A stretch of DNA of 43,710 nt from CAUZJO01 sp963580245 (GTDB lineage: Bacteria > Sumerlaeota > Sumerlaeia > MVZB01), in assembly GCA_963580245.1 (NCBI GenBank), contig CAUZJO010000015.1, forward strand, positions 1-43,710, given 5' to 3'. The stretch's first letter is position 1; each line of letters opens with the position of its first letter. A model generated the notes under the pieces. It did no database searches. It worked only from the letters and a program-made list of their open reading frames with translations, and was not told the DNA's origin. Positions 1 to 7,983 of the stretch are shown here, in pieces. The position numbers were made by a program, and so were the translations under genes.

Positions 1-103
1 GGGTGGTGATGGCGGCGGTCAGGGTGGTCTTGCCGTGATCGATATGCCCAATGGTCCCCACGTTCACATGGGGCTTGGTACGCTTAAAGACCTCTTTGGC
101 CAT
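1..103 (-). CDS. tuf: Elongation factor Tu, N-terminal fragment (runs off the window)
   Basis: Read on the minus strand, the first 34 codons give a start MAKEVFKRTKPHVNVGTIGH followed by IDHGKTTLTAAITT. This is the universally conserved EF-Tu N-terminus, with the G1 P-loop GHIDHGKT that binds GTP. EF-Tu delivers aminoacyl-tRNA to the ribosome in the cytoplasm. The ATG lies at 101-103 and is preceded by a purine-rich AAGGAAAGG, a reasonable ribosome binding site. The gene is divergent from the phosphomannose isomerase gene. Only the beginning is visible, so intactness of the rest is unknown. Confidence 0.97.
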   Translation of the reverse strand, partial: MAKEVFKRTKPHVNVGTIGHIDHGKTTLTAAITT

Positions 104-321
104 GATTGGTGGACCTTTCCTTAGGACGGCACCGCGGCGGCCCGAGGCGCGAATCAATCCTTGAATGTTGGGAGGCGAACGCCAGAGCCCTCAAGGGGAA
201 ATCCTGTCAAAGCCGGTTTGGAAAATCAAGGGCGGATTGGGGCCGGGTCAATGCGTTTGCGTCGCCCCGAAGATGCGGTTAGGGTGTTGAGGCGCGACTG
301 ACCGGACGTGGAATTTAAGAA
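104..321. promoter_or_regulatory. Divergent intergenic region between tuf and manA
   Basis: This 218-base spacer must hold the promoter of tuf and possibly that of the isomerase. On the minus strand there are several -35-like hexamers (TTGACC, TTGATT, TTGACA) upstream of tuf, but none has a convincing -10 partner at 16-18 bases. I therefore do not choose one. No tRNA or other RNA gene is evident. Confidence 0.3.
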
Positions 322-1308
322 ATGGCTTTTGAGTCTTATCCGATGCTGTTCGAGCCTTTCTATTCGCTCCGTCCCTGGGGCGGACAGCGGCTGGCCCGCG
401 AGTTGGGGAAGAACGTTCCGGCTGAAAAAAAGCCGTGCGGCGAGGTGTGGGAGCTCTCCGATCATCCCGATGGCCGGTCCTCGATCGCCAACGGGCCGTA
501 CGCCGGCATGGAGTTTGGAGAACTGGTTCGGCGGTTCCCGCGCGGGATGTGCGGGGTGGATGCGCCTCCCGAGCGTTTCCCGCTCCTGGTCAAGTATCTT
601 GACGTGGGCGACGACCTCTCGATCCAAGTGCACCCCGCCGACCACAATGCCCCGCCGGGCGATCGTGGGAAGACCGAGTGCTGGTACATCATGGACTGCG
701 CGGATGGGACGGAACTCATCCTTGGCGTGAGTCCCGGGGTGGACGCGCGGCGGCTGGCCGAGGCGGCCCGAACGGGACGGATGGAGCCTTGCGTGCGGCG
801 GGTGCCTATCCGCCCCGGCGATTTCATCTACCTCCCCGCCGGCACGATCCATGCCGCGCTGGCCGGCACGCTCATCTGCGAGGTCCAACAGTCCTCCAAT
901 ACGACATACCGGCTCTGGGACTGGGGCCGCAAGCCGCTCCGTCCGTTGCACATCGAGCAAGCGGTCGCCGTCGCCCAATATGATCCCGCGCGCAACCCCG
1001 AGCCGGTCCATGTCCCGGACCTTCCGGGCGGCGGTTGGCGGCGGTTGGCGCGCAATGACACCTTTGAAGTGCGGACGGCGCGTTGGGACGGCGGCGAGGC
1101 CGAAGAGAACCGGTCAGCCAATCGCCACGGCCTGATCCTCAATGTCGTCGAGAATGGAGGCCGACTGGTTTCGGGCGGGGGCGCCGCAGAGACGCTCCTG
1201 ACCGGGCAGACGTGGTACCTGCCTGCCGGCCTCGATCAATGGCGCCTGGAGGCGGGCCCCGACGGCCTGCGTGTCCTCCTGAGCGAATCGCTCGAATTCG
1301 CCCCCTGA
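322..1308 (+). CDS. manA: Mannose-6-phosphate isomerase, class I
   Basis: This cytoplasmic zinc enzyme interconverts mannose-6-phosphate and fructose-6-phosphate, feeding GDP-mannose or returning mannose to glycolysis. The 328-residue length is typical of short bacterial type I isomerases. Family signatures are visible: PWGG near residue 20, the metal-binding QVHPAD about residue 95, KTECWYI about residue 114, and the cupin motif GTIHAALAG about residue 174, followed by EVQQSSNTTYRLWDWGR. The ATG at 322 has only a weak purine stretch (TTTAAGAAA) before it; an in-frame ATG at 343 is an alternative start. It is convergent with the secretin pair, with 20 bases between stop codons, so it is probably monocistronic. 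Confidence 0.93.
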   Translation: MAFESYPMLFEPFYSLRPWGGQRLARELGKNVPAEKKPCGEVWELSDHPDGRSSIANGPYAGMEFGELVRRFPRGMCGVDAPPERFPLLVKYLDVGDDLSIQVHPADHNAPPGDRGKTECWYIMDCADGTELILGVSPGVDARRLAEAARTGRMEPCVRRVPIRPGDFIYLPAGTIHAALAGTLICEVQQSSNTTYRLWDWGRKPLRPLHIEQAVAVAQYDPARNPEPVHVPDLPGGGWRRLARNDTFEVRTARWDGGEAEENRSANRHGLILNVVENGGRLVSGGGAAETLLTGQTWYLPAGLDQWRLEAGPDGLRVLLSESLEFAP

Positions 1309-1328
1309 TTTCCGATTGCAGATGCATT

Positions 1329-2375
1329 TCACTCGAAAGCCGTCAGATTCGGCCTCAGCACCCGCTGGTTTTTGAAGTCGAACGGGAGCACGACGTTCTC
1401 GCCGGGGGCCAGGATGTGGGCCTTGATGAAGAAGAAAACGTCCATGTTGCGCTCCAGGTCCTCCTGGCTGCGAAAGAGCAGGCTCAGCAGCGGGATGCTG
1501 CCCAGGATCGGCACGCGCTCCTCCCTGTGCGTCGCGCGGCGGGTCTTGAGGCCCCCGATCACGCATGTCTCCCCTTCGTTCATCGTGATCCGCGTGCTGG
1601 TCGAGGACTCGTTGAAGACCGGCCGTTCGACGTTCTGCTGGGTGATGAACGATGAGACCGAGGAGACCTCAAGGTTGCGCATGTCGAGGGTGACGATTCC
1701 TGGGCGTATCGAGACAATGGTGGGCTGGACCTCCATTTTGACCCCGACTCTCTCCCAGCGGACCAACATGTTTCGGTGCTCGTCCAGGTCTAGGAAAGGG
1801 ACCTCGTCGGCCGCTTCGATCCTCGTAACCGTGTTGTGGAGCGCCAGCGCGATCGGCCGGGTGCGGATGGCCGCGTCGCCCGAATCGAGCAACGCCCGCA
1901 GACGGGCCGAGATGGCGGAGCTGCCCAGGTTCATCCCGACCAGGCTGACGCCGAAACCCGGTTGCCTGCCCTCATCGAAGCCTACCTTTGTGATGCCGTC
2001 CAGTTGCTTGAGCAGCACCGGCACACGGACCGGATTGAGCGGGCGGCCAAGCCGCACGTCGCCGCTATCCAAGACCTCGGACCCTTCGGTCACAATGCCT
2101 CGTTCGCTAAAGCCGAGGCCATCGGAGTTTGGGGTGCGTATCGTGCCGCGGTTGAGCTGATTGAAGCCGTACTTGATTCCCAGGTCGCGCGTGCGTTCCT
2201 CGTTGACCTCGACCACCAGCGCCTCGACGGCCACCATGTGATAGTTTTTGTCGTCTTTGCGGGCGATTTCCTCGATGAGTTCGTCGTCCACCTCGGATGA
2301 TCCCACCGGCGCGATGAGACTGGCGAGTATCCCGGCGAGCCGCCACGACAAGGACGGGCGGTACAGCGAACCCAT
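1329..2375 (-). CDS. Secretin-core (type II/III secretion GspD-like) protein B
   Basis: The protein has 348 residues, with a short hydrophobic N-terminus that could be a signal sequence. The second half carries the secretin core: IEAADEVPFLD, then GVKMEVQPTIV, the NEGETCVIGGLKTR stretch and the closing hallmark RVPILGSIPLLSLLFRS. Secretins form outer-membrane rings for type II/III secretion, type IV pili or phage exit. The usual N0/N1 ring domains of full GspD or PilQ are absent or very short, so ring assembly is not assured. Its start lies one base after the stop of the upstream paralogue, indicating translational coupling. No assembly ATPase or pilin gene is in view, so the system it serves is unknown. 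Confidence 0.8.
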   Translation of the reverse strand: MGSLYRPSLSWRLAGILASLIAPVGSSEVDDELIEEIARKDDKNYHMVAVEALVVEVNEERTRDLGIKYGFNQLNRGTIRTPNSDGLGFSERGIVTEGSEVLDSGDVRLGRPLNPVRVPVLLKQLDGITKVGFDEGRQPGFGVSLVGMNLGSSAISARLRALLDSGDAAIRTRPIALALHNTVTRIEAADEVPFLDLDEHRNMLVRWERVGVKMEVQPTIVSIRPGIVTLDMRNLEVSSVSSFITQQNVERPVFNESSTSTRITMNEGETCVIGGLKTRRATHREERVPILGSIPLLSLLFRSQEDLERNMDVFFFIKAHILAPGENVVLPFDFKNQRVLRPNLTAFE

Positions 2376-2376
2376 C

Positions 2377-3363
2377 TTAAAAACTCCCGCTCAGTGGCTC
2401 CAGCGGATCAATGATCTGATAGGGGTGGACGATCTCGGGCTTGACCAGGAAAACCAGTTCGGCCTCGTCGCGCAGGGTCTTCTTGCTCGAGAGAAGCCAC
2501 CCCAGCAACGGCACCTCGCTAATCCACGGGATGCCGCGGCGCCGGTCGCTCTCGCGCGAGGTTTTCATGACGCCGGTGATCGAAACGGTGCGATCGGGGA
2601 TGATCACCCTGTTCTCGATCATTCTGGAGTCGACCGTGGGCACGCGTGAGGGCTCACCATAATTGTTCAGGCCGATGCTGATGAATCCGGTCAGGTCGCT
2701 GACGGTGGTTTTCATGTCAAGGGTAACCAATTTTCCCTTCACGTCGAGCACGGCCACGTCCATGGTTACGCCACTGTCTTTATATTCGGTCACCGAAGCC
2801 AACGCCGCGCCGACGGATTTGGTCGTCTCGTAGGGAATCCGAACCGCGTTCGAGAGTCGCCTGCGTGTGACGGGCGCGAGATCGGGGCTGTTGATCTCGA
2901 ACGGGCTGTTATCGGCCTCGACTTCCAACATGATCGACGGCTCGGAGAGGATGCGAACCGACCCGACCTGCTCCAATATCTCGACCACTGCGTCAAACGA
3001 CCCCGGGTCGTTGGCGTCCATCCCGTCGAAGAACAGCCGCGTGGCCGAGGTCAATGCGGGATCGGCGGGCAGCATCAAGTCCGCCGCGTCCAAGATCGCG
3101 CTCTTCATGCCTTCGTTGCGCGTATAGGCGACGACGAAGTCGAACTCCATGCTGTTGCTGGTTTGCCACTCCAGAATCCGGACTTCGACGCGAACTTGTT
3201 CGGGCAATGGGGTCAGGGTCAGGGTCGGGATCGGATCGGACCCTGACGGGGGAGCTTGGGCCGCCGCGAGACCAAAAAAGCCCAGGCAGGCCACCGCAAG
3301 GACGCTCAGTCCGGTCACGCCGAGTGGCCCGGCACGGGTTGGAAGTGTTAGTAAGACCTTCAT
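2377..3363 (-). CDS. Secretin-core (GspD-like) protein A
   Basis: A 328-residue paralogue of the next gene in the operon. It has a clear signal peptide ending in GLAAAQA about residue 37. A mid-region VEVRILEWQTSNS corresponds to the beginning of the secretin core. The C-terminus carries VSITGVMKTSRESDRRRG and the hallmark GIPWISEVPLLGWLLSSK, then ELVFLVKPEIVHP. Like its neighbour it lacks obvious N-terminal ring domains. The gap to the upstream TPR lipoprotein is 15 bases and to the downstream paralogue one base, so the three genes form one transcription unit. The two proteins could assemble a heteromeric ring or be periplasmic derivatives. The family assignment is firm; the role is inference. 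Confidence 0.8.
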   Translation of the reverse strand: MKVLLTLPTRAGPLGVTGLSVLAVACLGFFGLAAAQAPPSGSDPIPTLTLTPLPEQVRVEVRILEWQTSNSMEFDFVVAYTRNEGMKSAILDAADLMLPADPALTSATRLFFDGMDANDPGSFDAVVEILEQVGSVRILSEPSIMLEVEADNSPFEINSPDLAPVTRRRLSNAVRIPYETTKSVGAALASVTEYKDSGVTMDVAVLDVKGKLVTLDMKTTVSDLTGFISIGLNNYGEPSRVPTVDSRMIENRVIIPDRTVSITGVMKTSRESDRRRGIPWISEVPLLGWLLSSKKTLRDEAELVFLVKPEIVHPYQIIDPLEPLSGSF

Positions 3364-3378
3364 TGGCTCGTCCGGCCC

Positions 3379-4329
3379 TCATTCCCAACCGCGCGGGATG
3401 CATTCATATTGGGTGATGTTGTAGAGGCTGTCGTAGCTGTCGGCATCGGCGCGGAAAGCCCGAATCTCGCCCGGACCGAGCATCCCGATGCGAACCACCC
3501 GAACGTCAAGGATACGGTGGTTCGCGTTGAGGAACCGCACCTCGATTTCGACATCGTGCAAAATGCGGCTGCTCTGGTTGCGGACCAGGCCGGTCACGGT
3601 AAAGAAGCGTTCGGCCTGCAGCACGTCATTGTCCAAATCGCGCGCCTTGTAGTCGTAAAGGTTGTAGATGACCAGCGGGCGCCGCTCGCGGACGATCCGC
3701 TCGATTTCGGCCGGGGTGATCGGGATCGGTCGGCCCTCTTCGTCGAGCATCATCCGCTCATGGGCGAGTCGGCGTTCTTCGACGGGGGCGTCGAGCTCCA
3801 AAGCATTGTGGTAGTAGCGCACGGCCTCCTCGTAGTCCCCCAGTTCGTAATAGACATTGGCGATCGCGGTGACGACGCGCGAGTCGTTGGGGTGGTCGAC
3901 ATGCAACTGGCGAAGGGCATCCAGGTCCCGCTTGGCGCCGGACAGGGCTTCCTGGGTCGCCGGGCTGCTCGGCGACTTCAGCACGTCGATTTTATGAATG
4001 TATTCGCGGGCGTCCGGGGCGTAATGGCCGATTGGATATTCGCGGAGGTAATCCAGGAAGGTGGCGCGCCCCGCTTGGTAACTGGAGATCGTGTAATAGG
4101 CGATGCCCCGGTTTATGGTCAGGCGCTGGCGCGTCTCGCCGGGCGGATAGCGGTCGCTTAGGCTCTCATAGCGGGTCGCGGCGAGGGGGTAATTGCCCGC
4201 ATTGAACGCTTGGTCGGCGCGGACGAGCTGACCGTGCAGGCGCATCTTGACGGCTGTTTCGCAGCCGCACAATAGCACGGGCGTGAGAACGGCAAGGAGC
4301 TGGAGGGGGAGTCGTGGTGACCACCGCAT
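3379..4329 (-). CDS. TPR-repeat lipoprotein with C-terminal FxLYD-type domain
   Basis: The protein has 316 residues with a lipoprotein signal: hydrophobic segment then L-C-G-C, predicting acylation at Cys23. Residues 35-190 contain TPR-like helical hairpins (for example DQAFNAGNYPLAATRYESL and NVYYELGDYEEAVRYYHNAL). Residues 235-290 (VTGLVRNQSSRILHDVEIEV onward, ending GPGEIRAFRA) match the pattern of the FxLYD domain, a small beta-sandwich of extracytoplasmic proteins. It is the first gene of a three-gene operon with two secretin-core proteins. TPR lipoproteins such as PilF/PilW act as pilotins for secretins, so a pilotin or scaffold role is a reasonable inference from context only. Confidence 0.75.
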   Translation of the reverse strand: MRWSPRLPLQLLAVLTPVLLCGCETAVKMRLHGQLVRADQAFNAGNYPLAATRYESLSDRYPPGETRQRLTINRGIAYYTISSYQAGRATFLDYLREYPIGHYAPDAREYIHKIDVLKSPSSPATQEALSGAKRDLDALRQLHVDHPNDSRVVTAIANVYYELGDYEEAVRYYHNALELDAPVEERRLAHERMMLDEEGRPIPITPAEIERIVRERRPLVIYNLYDYKARDLDNDVLQAERFFTVTGLVRNQSSRILHDVEIEVRFLNANHRILDVRVVRIGMLGPGEIRAFRADADSYDSLYNITQYECIPRGWE

Positions 4330-4663
4330 GACGACCGAATGACCTTCCGGAACAGACTGCTTTCAATCTCAACGGGACCTTTTCAACGTTGGTCTCATGT
4401 CGGTTGTATTCGCAAAGTGCTGGGTTGTGCTTATTATTCTTCTTCTGGGGGAACCCTCACCTATCGGTACTTTGGCACTGTGGTACAACATTAGGGATCG
4501 TTTTCTCCATATCCCTAGTAGATGCGACCCGTCCCGGCGTCCGAAAGTTTGGCGCGGGTGCTGATTGGTTGTGAGAACTTGGTTTACGTCAGATGGCCGC
4601 CCGGCGGACGGCCCCCGAGCCCTGCCGATTTCGGGCCGAACGAGAGGTTGCTCGGGGTCGCGC
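4330..4663. other. Intergenic spacer, no gene seen
   Basis: These 334 bases between the stop of lgt and the start of the TPR lipoprotein gene (both minus strand) are noticeably richer in A and T than the flanking genes. They must contain the promoter of the lipoprotein/secretin operon. I see no convincing -35/-10 pair, no strong terminator for lgt, and only short reading frames without a plausible ribosome binding site. Confidence 0.5.
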
Positions 4664-5629
4664 CTATTTGCGTGTGCCGCGCTGGCGCCTGAGCTGCGGA
4701 CGTGGCGCGAGCCCGGGCTTGGCGGGGGGTGGGGCCGGATCGGCATCGGGGGTCGCGGTCTGCTCCGGAATGCGCTGGATACCCTTCGCGCGCCGCGCCC
4801 ACCAGATGCAAACACCGACCAGGAGCGTCAGACAACTGATGATCTGGGACGTTGACAGGGTTGCGCCCAGCCACAGACCCCGCTCGGCATCGCCCCGCAG
4901 GAATTCCAATCCGAACCGCTCGACGCTATAAACGATCATGTAGACGGCGAAAACCTGACCGGAGAACCGCCGACGGCGCCACAACCAGACCAGCAACATG
5001 CAGATCAGCAAATTGCCGACGGCTTCGAAGAGCTGCACCGGGACCACGGGCAACGAAGCCGCGGCGCCCGGTTTCAACCAACCGGCCTGAAGCTGGTCCA
5101 TATAGGCCATGTTGAACATCGGATGAGCGCCGCCGGCGTCGGTGACCAAGGGATAGCGCATCGCGACGGCGGCGAGCGAGGCGGGGCCGTGATCGGCGTC
5201 GCAAACCCGGCCATAACAGCACCCGGCCAGAAAGCAACCGATCCGGCCGATCGCGTGGGCCAGGGCGACCCCCGGCGCAAGGATGTCAACGGTCTCGAGC
5301 AACGGCATCCGCCGCTTCAGCGTGAACCAAACCGCGACGGCCAGCGCCAGCATAAACCCACCGAGAAAAACGAAGCCCTGTCGCGAAAGGATCAAGGCGG
5401 CGGGGTCGCGCATGAACTCGCCCCAATTGAGCAGGATGTAGAAGATGCGCCCGCCGACGAATCCGGTGATCAGGAGCAAGAACGCGAGGTCCAGGAAGAA
5501 ATCCACCCCTAGCCCGCGACGCCGCGCCAGGCAGGCGATGAGCCGCAGCCCGGCCAACATGCCCACCACGATCGCCACGCCATAGGTCCCGATCGTAAAG
5601 TCACCGATGTTGAGAAAGATCGGATGCAT
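4664..5629 (-). CDS. lgt: Prolipoprotein diacylglyceryl transferase
   Basis: Lgt transfers diacylglycerol from phosphatidylglycerol to the lipobox cysteine of prolipoproteins in the inner membrane, the first step of lipoprotein maturation. The protein begins with a short periplasmic stretch and FTIGTYGVAIVVGM, has about seven hydrophobic segments, and carries the signature HAIGRIGCFLAGCCYG about residues 125-140 plus SVERFGLEFLRGD about residue 235. At 321 residues it is longer than many homologues because of a Pro/Ala/Arg-rich, probably disordered, C-terminal tail of roughly 45 residues. Several of its likely substrates are encoded in this window, including the TPR protein and the MMPL-linked lipoprotein. 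It follows the small secreted gene by 15 bases. Confidence 0.95.
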   Translation of the reverse strand: MHPIFLNIGDFTIGTYGVAIVVGMLAGLRLIACLARRRGLGVDFFLDLAFLLLITGFVGGRIFYILLNWGEFMRDPAALILSRQGFVFLGGFMLALAVAVWFTLKRRMPLLETVDILAPGVALAHAIGRIGCFLAGCCYGRVCDADHGPASLAAVAMRYPLVTDAGGAHPMFNMAYMDQLQAGWLKPGAAASLPVVPVQLFEAVGNLLICMLLVWLWRRRRFSGQVFAVYMIVYSVERFGLEFLRGDAERGLWLGATLSTSQIISCLTLLVGVCIWWARRAKGIQRIPEQTATPDADPAPPPAKPGLAPRPQLRRQRGTRK

Positions 5630-5644
5630 GCCCGGTCGCCGTTC

Positions 5645-6304
5645 CTATTTGTCCGTTCGGCGTTCGATGATGACGGTCCGCCGCGGCCCGGCCTCGGGTT
5701 CCGTGTCGGTGTCGGTGTCGGATTTCATTTCACGTTCCAATCCCCGCCGCCCTCGATCACGTTCGGCTTGCCGCATCGCGCGTTTAAGCTCGCTTTCGAG
5801 CTTGTCGGTCAACTCCAGGGTGTAGACTCCTCCCTCCTCAAGCGCAATCTCCCACGGGGGCGGTCGAAGCAGTTGACTCTCGTCGGGCCGGCCCACCACC
5901 AAGTTGACGTGCCAGCACCCCGGCTCCAGGGCGATCCACTGCTCACCCTTGAGGCACAGCGGGACCCGCACGCCGCGCGCCTTCGGTTGCTCGATCGGCT
6001 CGAAAGTCCAGACCGGCCGCAGGCGATCCATCTGATTATCAAGCCGCAAGGCCCCCGACTCCAATTCACGGGCCACTTTGGGGGGTCTGGCCACTCTCCG
6101 CAGGGGGACGGCCGGTTCGGTCGGTTCATTCTCCAGGCGACGTTGCTTGATCTCTTTGAATCGAGCGCGGATTAGTTCAATGTCCTCCGGAGTCGGCGAC
6201 TTGGGGGACGGAGGCGCTTGAGCGCGCCCCACGCCACAAGCCGCGATGAACCCCGCCGCGAAGCAGATGGAGCGCGAGATGGATTTGGCGCGCGAGTCGA
6301 TCAT
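5645..6304 (-). CDS. Small exported protein or lipoprotein of unknown function
   Basis: I do not recognise this protein of about 219 residues. I place the start at the ATG at 6302-6304; a TTG nine bases upstream is an alternative. The N-terminus has a signal peptide with a possible lipobox (I-A-A-C, Cys23) and an alternative signal peptidase I site after GRAQA. A central segment (EQWIALEPGCWHVNLVVGRP) looks like beta structure. The C-terminal third is charged and helical, with a short TDTDTD repeat encoded by a GTCGGT repeat. It lies 13 bases after the stop of the TatD-radical SAM gene and 15 bases before lgt, so it belongs to that operon. Confidence 0.65.
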   Translation of the reverse strand: MIDSRAKSISRSICFAAGFIAACGVGRAQAPPSPKSPTPEDIELIRARFKEIKQRRLENEPTEPAVPLRRVARPPKVARELESGALRLDNQMDRLRPVWTFEPIEQPKARGVRVPLCLKGEQWIALEPGCWHVNLVVGRPDESQLLRPPPWEIALEEGGVYTLELTDKLESELKRAMRQAERDRGRRGLEREMKSDTDTDTEPEAGPRRTVIIERRTDK

Positions 6305-6317
6305 GGAGCGCAAACTA

Positions 6318-7736
6318 TCACTTCTTGGTCAGGTCTTGGGCGAGTTGAGCGCAACGGTTCCGCGGATAGCCGTTTGGACAGTATTCACGGACGCGCAGCC
6401 GGACCTCGAGTTGATCCTCGGCCAACACTCGGCAGGCCTCCACGTCCACCTCGGGAACGGCGATGATCGTCAGAATGACGTCGGGGACGTATTCCTTGCA
6501 GATCGTCGTGAACTCGCGCATCGCCCCCCAGGCGCGATCGGGATCTTGGGGCCGGCCGATCCGGTTATAGGTCGCCTGATCATGGGCGACAAGATTGATC
6601 GCAACCGCATCAACCAGGCCCGCCATCTCCGGGATGATGTTGCGTCCATTGATTAGATTGCCGCAGCCATTGGTGTTCAACCGCACCCGAGAGCCTTGCT
6701 CTTTGAGCCGCCGGGCCGTTTCCAGACACACGTCCCAGCGCAAGGTCGGTTCGCCCAGGCCGCTCAAGACTATCTCATGATAGGCCTGGGGGTCCTCGAT
6801 CCGGTCGAGCAGTTGTTGCGCCTCCGGCTCCTCCCCTAGTTGCAGGAAGTGACCCATCACCATGTAATCGCTGCAACGCTGGCAAAAATAACAGTCGTTC
6901 GTGCAGCGGTTGGTGATGCAAAGATAAAGCGTCTTGCGAATCTGGTAGGTGAGGGTGGCGTCGATCCGCCTGGGCAGGTCGAAAACGCGAACGGCGTTGG
7001 CTTTGGTGATGCGCGCGGCGTCCTGGAAGCTCAATCCGCTGAGGTCGGCCAGCGCCTTGATCGTGTGTTTCATGTAGGAAGGTTCATTGCGGCGACCGCG
7101 CTTGCATTGGGGGGGCAGATACGGGGCGTCGGTCTCGCAGACGATCCGCTCCAGAGCCACGCGCCCGACAAGCTCGCGTAGCGCCGTCCCATTGGGATAG
7201 GTGATCGCGCCGCCGATGCCGAGATAAAAGCCCATGTCGATGAAGGCACAAGCCTGTTCATGGGTCCCCGAGAAACAGTGAATGATCCCCCGGCGCGGAA
7301 CGCGCTCGTCTCGCCGGATGGTCTCCAGCAGGTCATCGTAGGCGTCGCGACAGTGGAGCACCAGCGGCAGTTCCCGCCGCGCGGCGAGGTGGGCCTGGGC
7401 CAAGAAGCATTCCTTCTGGCGGCCGGAATTGAATCCGGGATAATGGTAATCGAGCCCGATCTCGCCGATGGCGACCACGCCTTCGTGGCGCGAGAGCTTG
7501 TCAAGCTCCAGCAGCTCGGAGGGCGAGAACTGATCGGCATGATGCGGATGCACGCCGACCACGACCGACACGCTGCGATGCCCGCGCGCCAATTCCACCG
7601 CCTTGCGGCTGGACTCGATCCGATCGCCGATGACGACCAACCACTCGATCCCCGCATCCTCGGCCCGATCCAGAACGCGGTCCAGATCACGGGAAAATTT
7701 CTTGTCCTGCAAGTGGACATGGGAATCGATGAGCAT
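6318..7736 (-). CDS. TatD-family hydrolase fused to a radical SAM domain
   Basis: The 472-residue protein has two enzymes in one chain. Residues 1-255 are a TatD-type metal-dependent amidohydrolase/DNase: DSHVHLQ (metal His pair), GVHPHHA, GEIGLDYHY, LPLVLHCRDA, HCFSGT and ETDAPYLPP. Residues 265-472 form a radical SAM domain with the cluster motif C278-x3-C282-x2-C285 inside YLCITNRCTNDCYFCQRC, then LSGLGEPTLRWD and RLNTNGCGN, which resemble SAM-binding segments. A TatD-associated radical SAM family is known, usually encoded beside or fused to TatD, but its reaction is unknown to me. The gene heads an operon with a small exported protein and lgt. No strong ribosome binding site precedes the ATG. 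Confidence 0.88.
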   Translation of the reverse strand: MLIDSHVHLQDKKFSRDLDRVLDRAEDAGIEWLVVIGDRIESSRKAVELARGHRSVSVVVGVHPHHADQFSPSELLELDKLSRHEGVVAIGEIGLDYHYPGFNSGRQKECFLAQAHLAARRELPLVLHCRDAYDDLLETIRRDERVPRRGIIHCFSGTHEQACAFIDMGFYLGIGGAITYPNGTALRELVGRVALERIVCETDAPYLPPQCKRGRRNEPSYMKHTIKALADLSGLSFQDAARITKANAVRVFDLPRRIDATLTYQIRKTLYLCITNRCTNDCYFCQRCSDYMVMGHFLQLGEEPEAQQLLDRIEDPQAYHEIVLSGLGEPTLRWDVCLETARRLKEQGSRVRLNTNGCGNLINGRNIIPEMAGLVDAVAINLVAHDQATYNRIGRPQDPDRAWGAMREFTTICKEYVPDVILTIIAVPEVDVEACRVLAEDQLEVRLRVREYCPNGYPRNRCAQLAQDLTKK

Positions 7737-7854
7737 CGGCGAAACAGACTACACCACGGACTTGTGGGGGACGGACAACGACCGCCACCACAAAACCATT
7801 TTAGCGCCGCGGGACCGGTATTTGAATCGAAATCATGGGCCGGGGGAAGGACCC

Positions 7855-7886
7855 GGGCGCATCTCGCTGATCCGAGAGATGCGCCC
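7855..7886. repeat. Dispersed hairpin repeat, copy 1
   Basis: GGGCGCATCTC and GAGATGCGCCC form a perfect 11-base-pair stem around a ten-base loop GCTGATCCGA. The same architecture with a GTGCATCTC arm occurs at 11554, 35187 and 35487. It lies between the TatD-radical SAM gene and the divergent oxidoreductase gene, 98 bases before the latter. There is no T-tract, so a simple terminator is unlikely. Confidence 0.8.
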
Positions 7887-7983
7887 CTGCGCTGACATTC
7901 ACCGAGAATTCGGTTGCAGGCACGGCCCCATTATGTTGATATTCAAGCCAGCGATTGTGCTCTAAAAAAGGGGAGAACAAGGG

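Noticed and set aside
4468..4484. Sigma54 promoter (TTGGCAC)
   Set aside because: The downstream TTGC element at the required spacing is absent.
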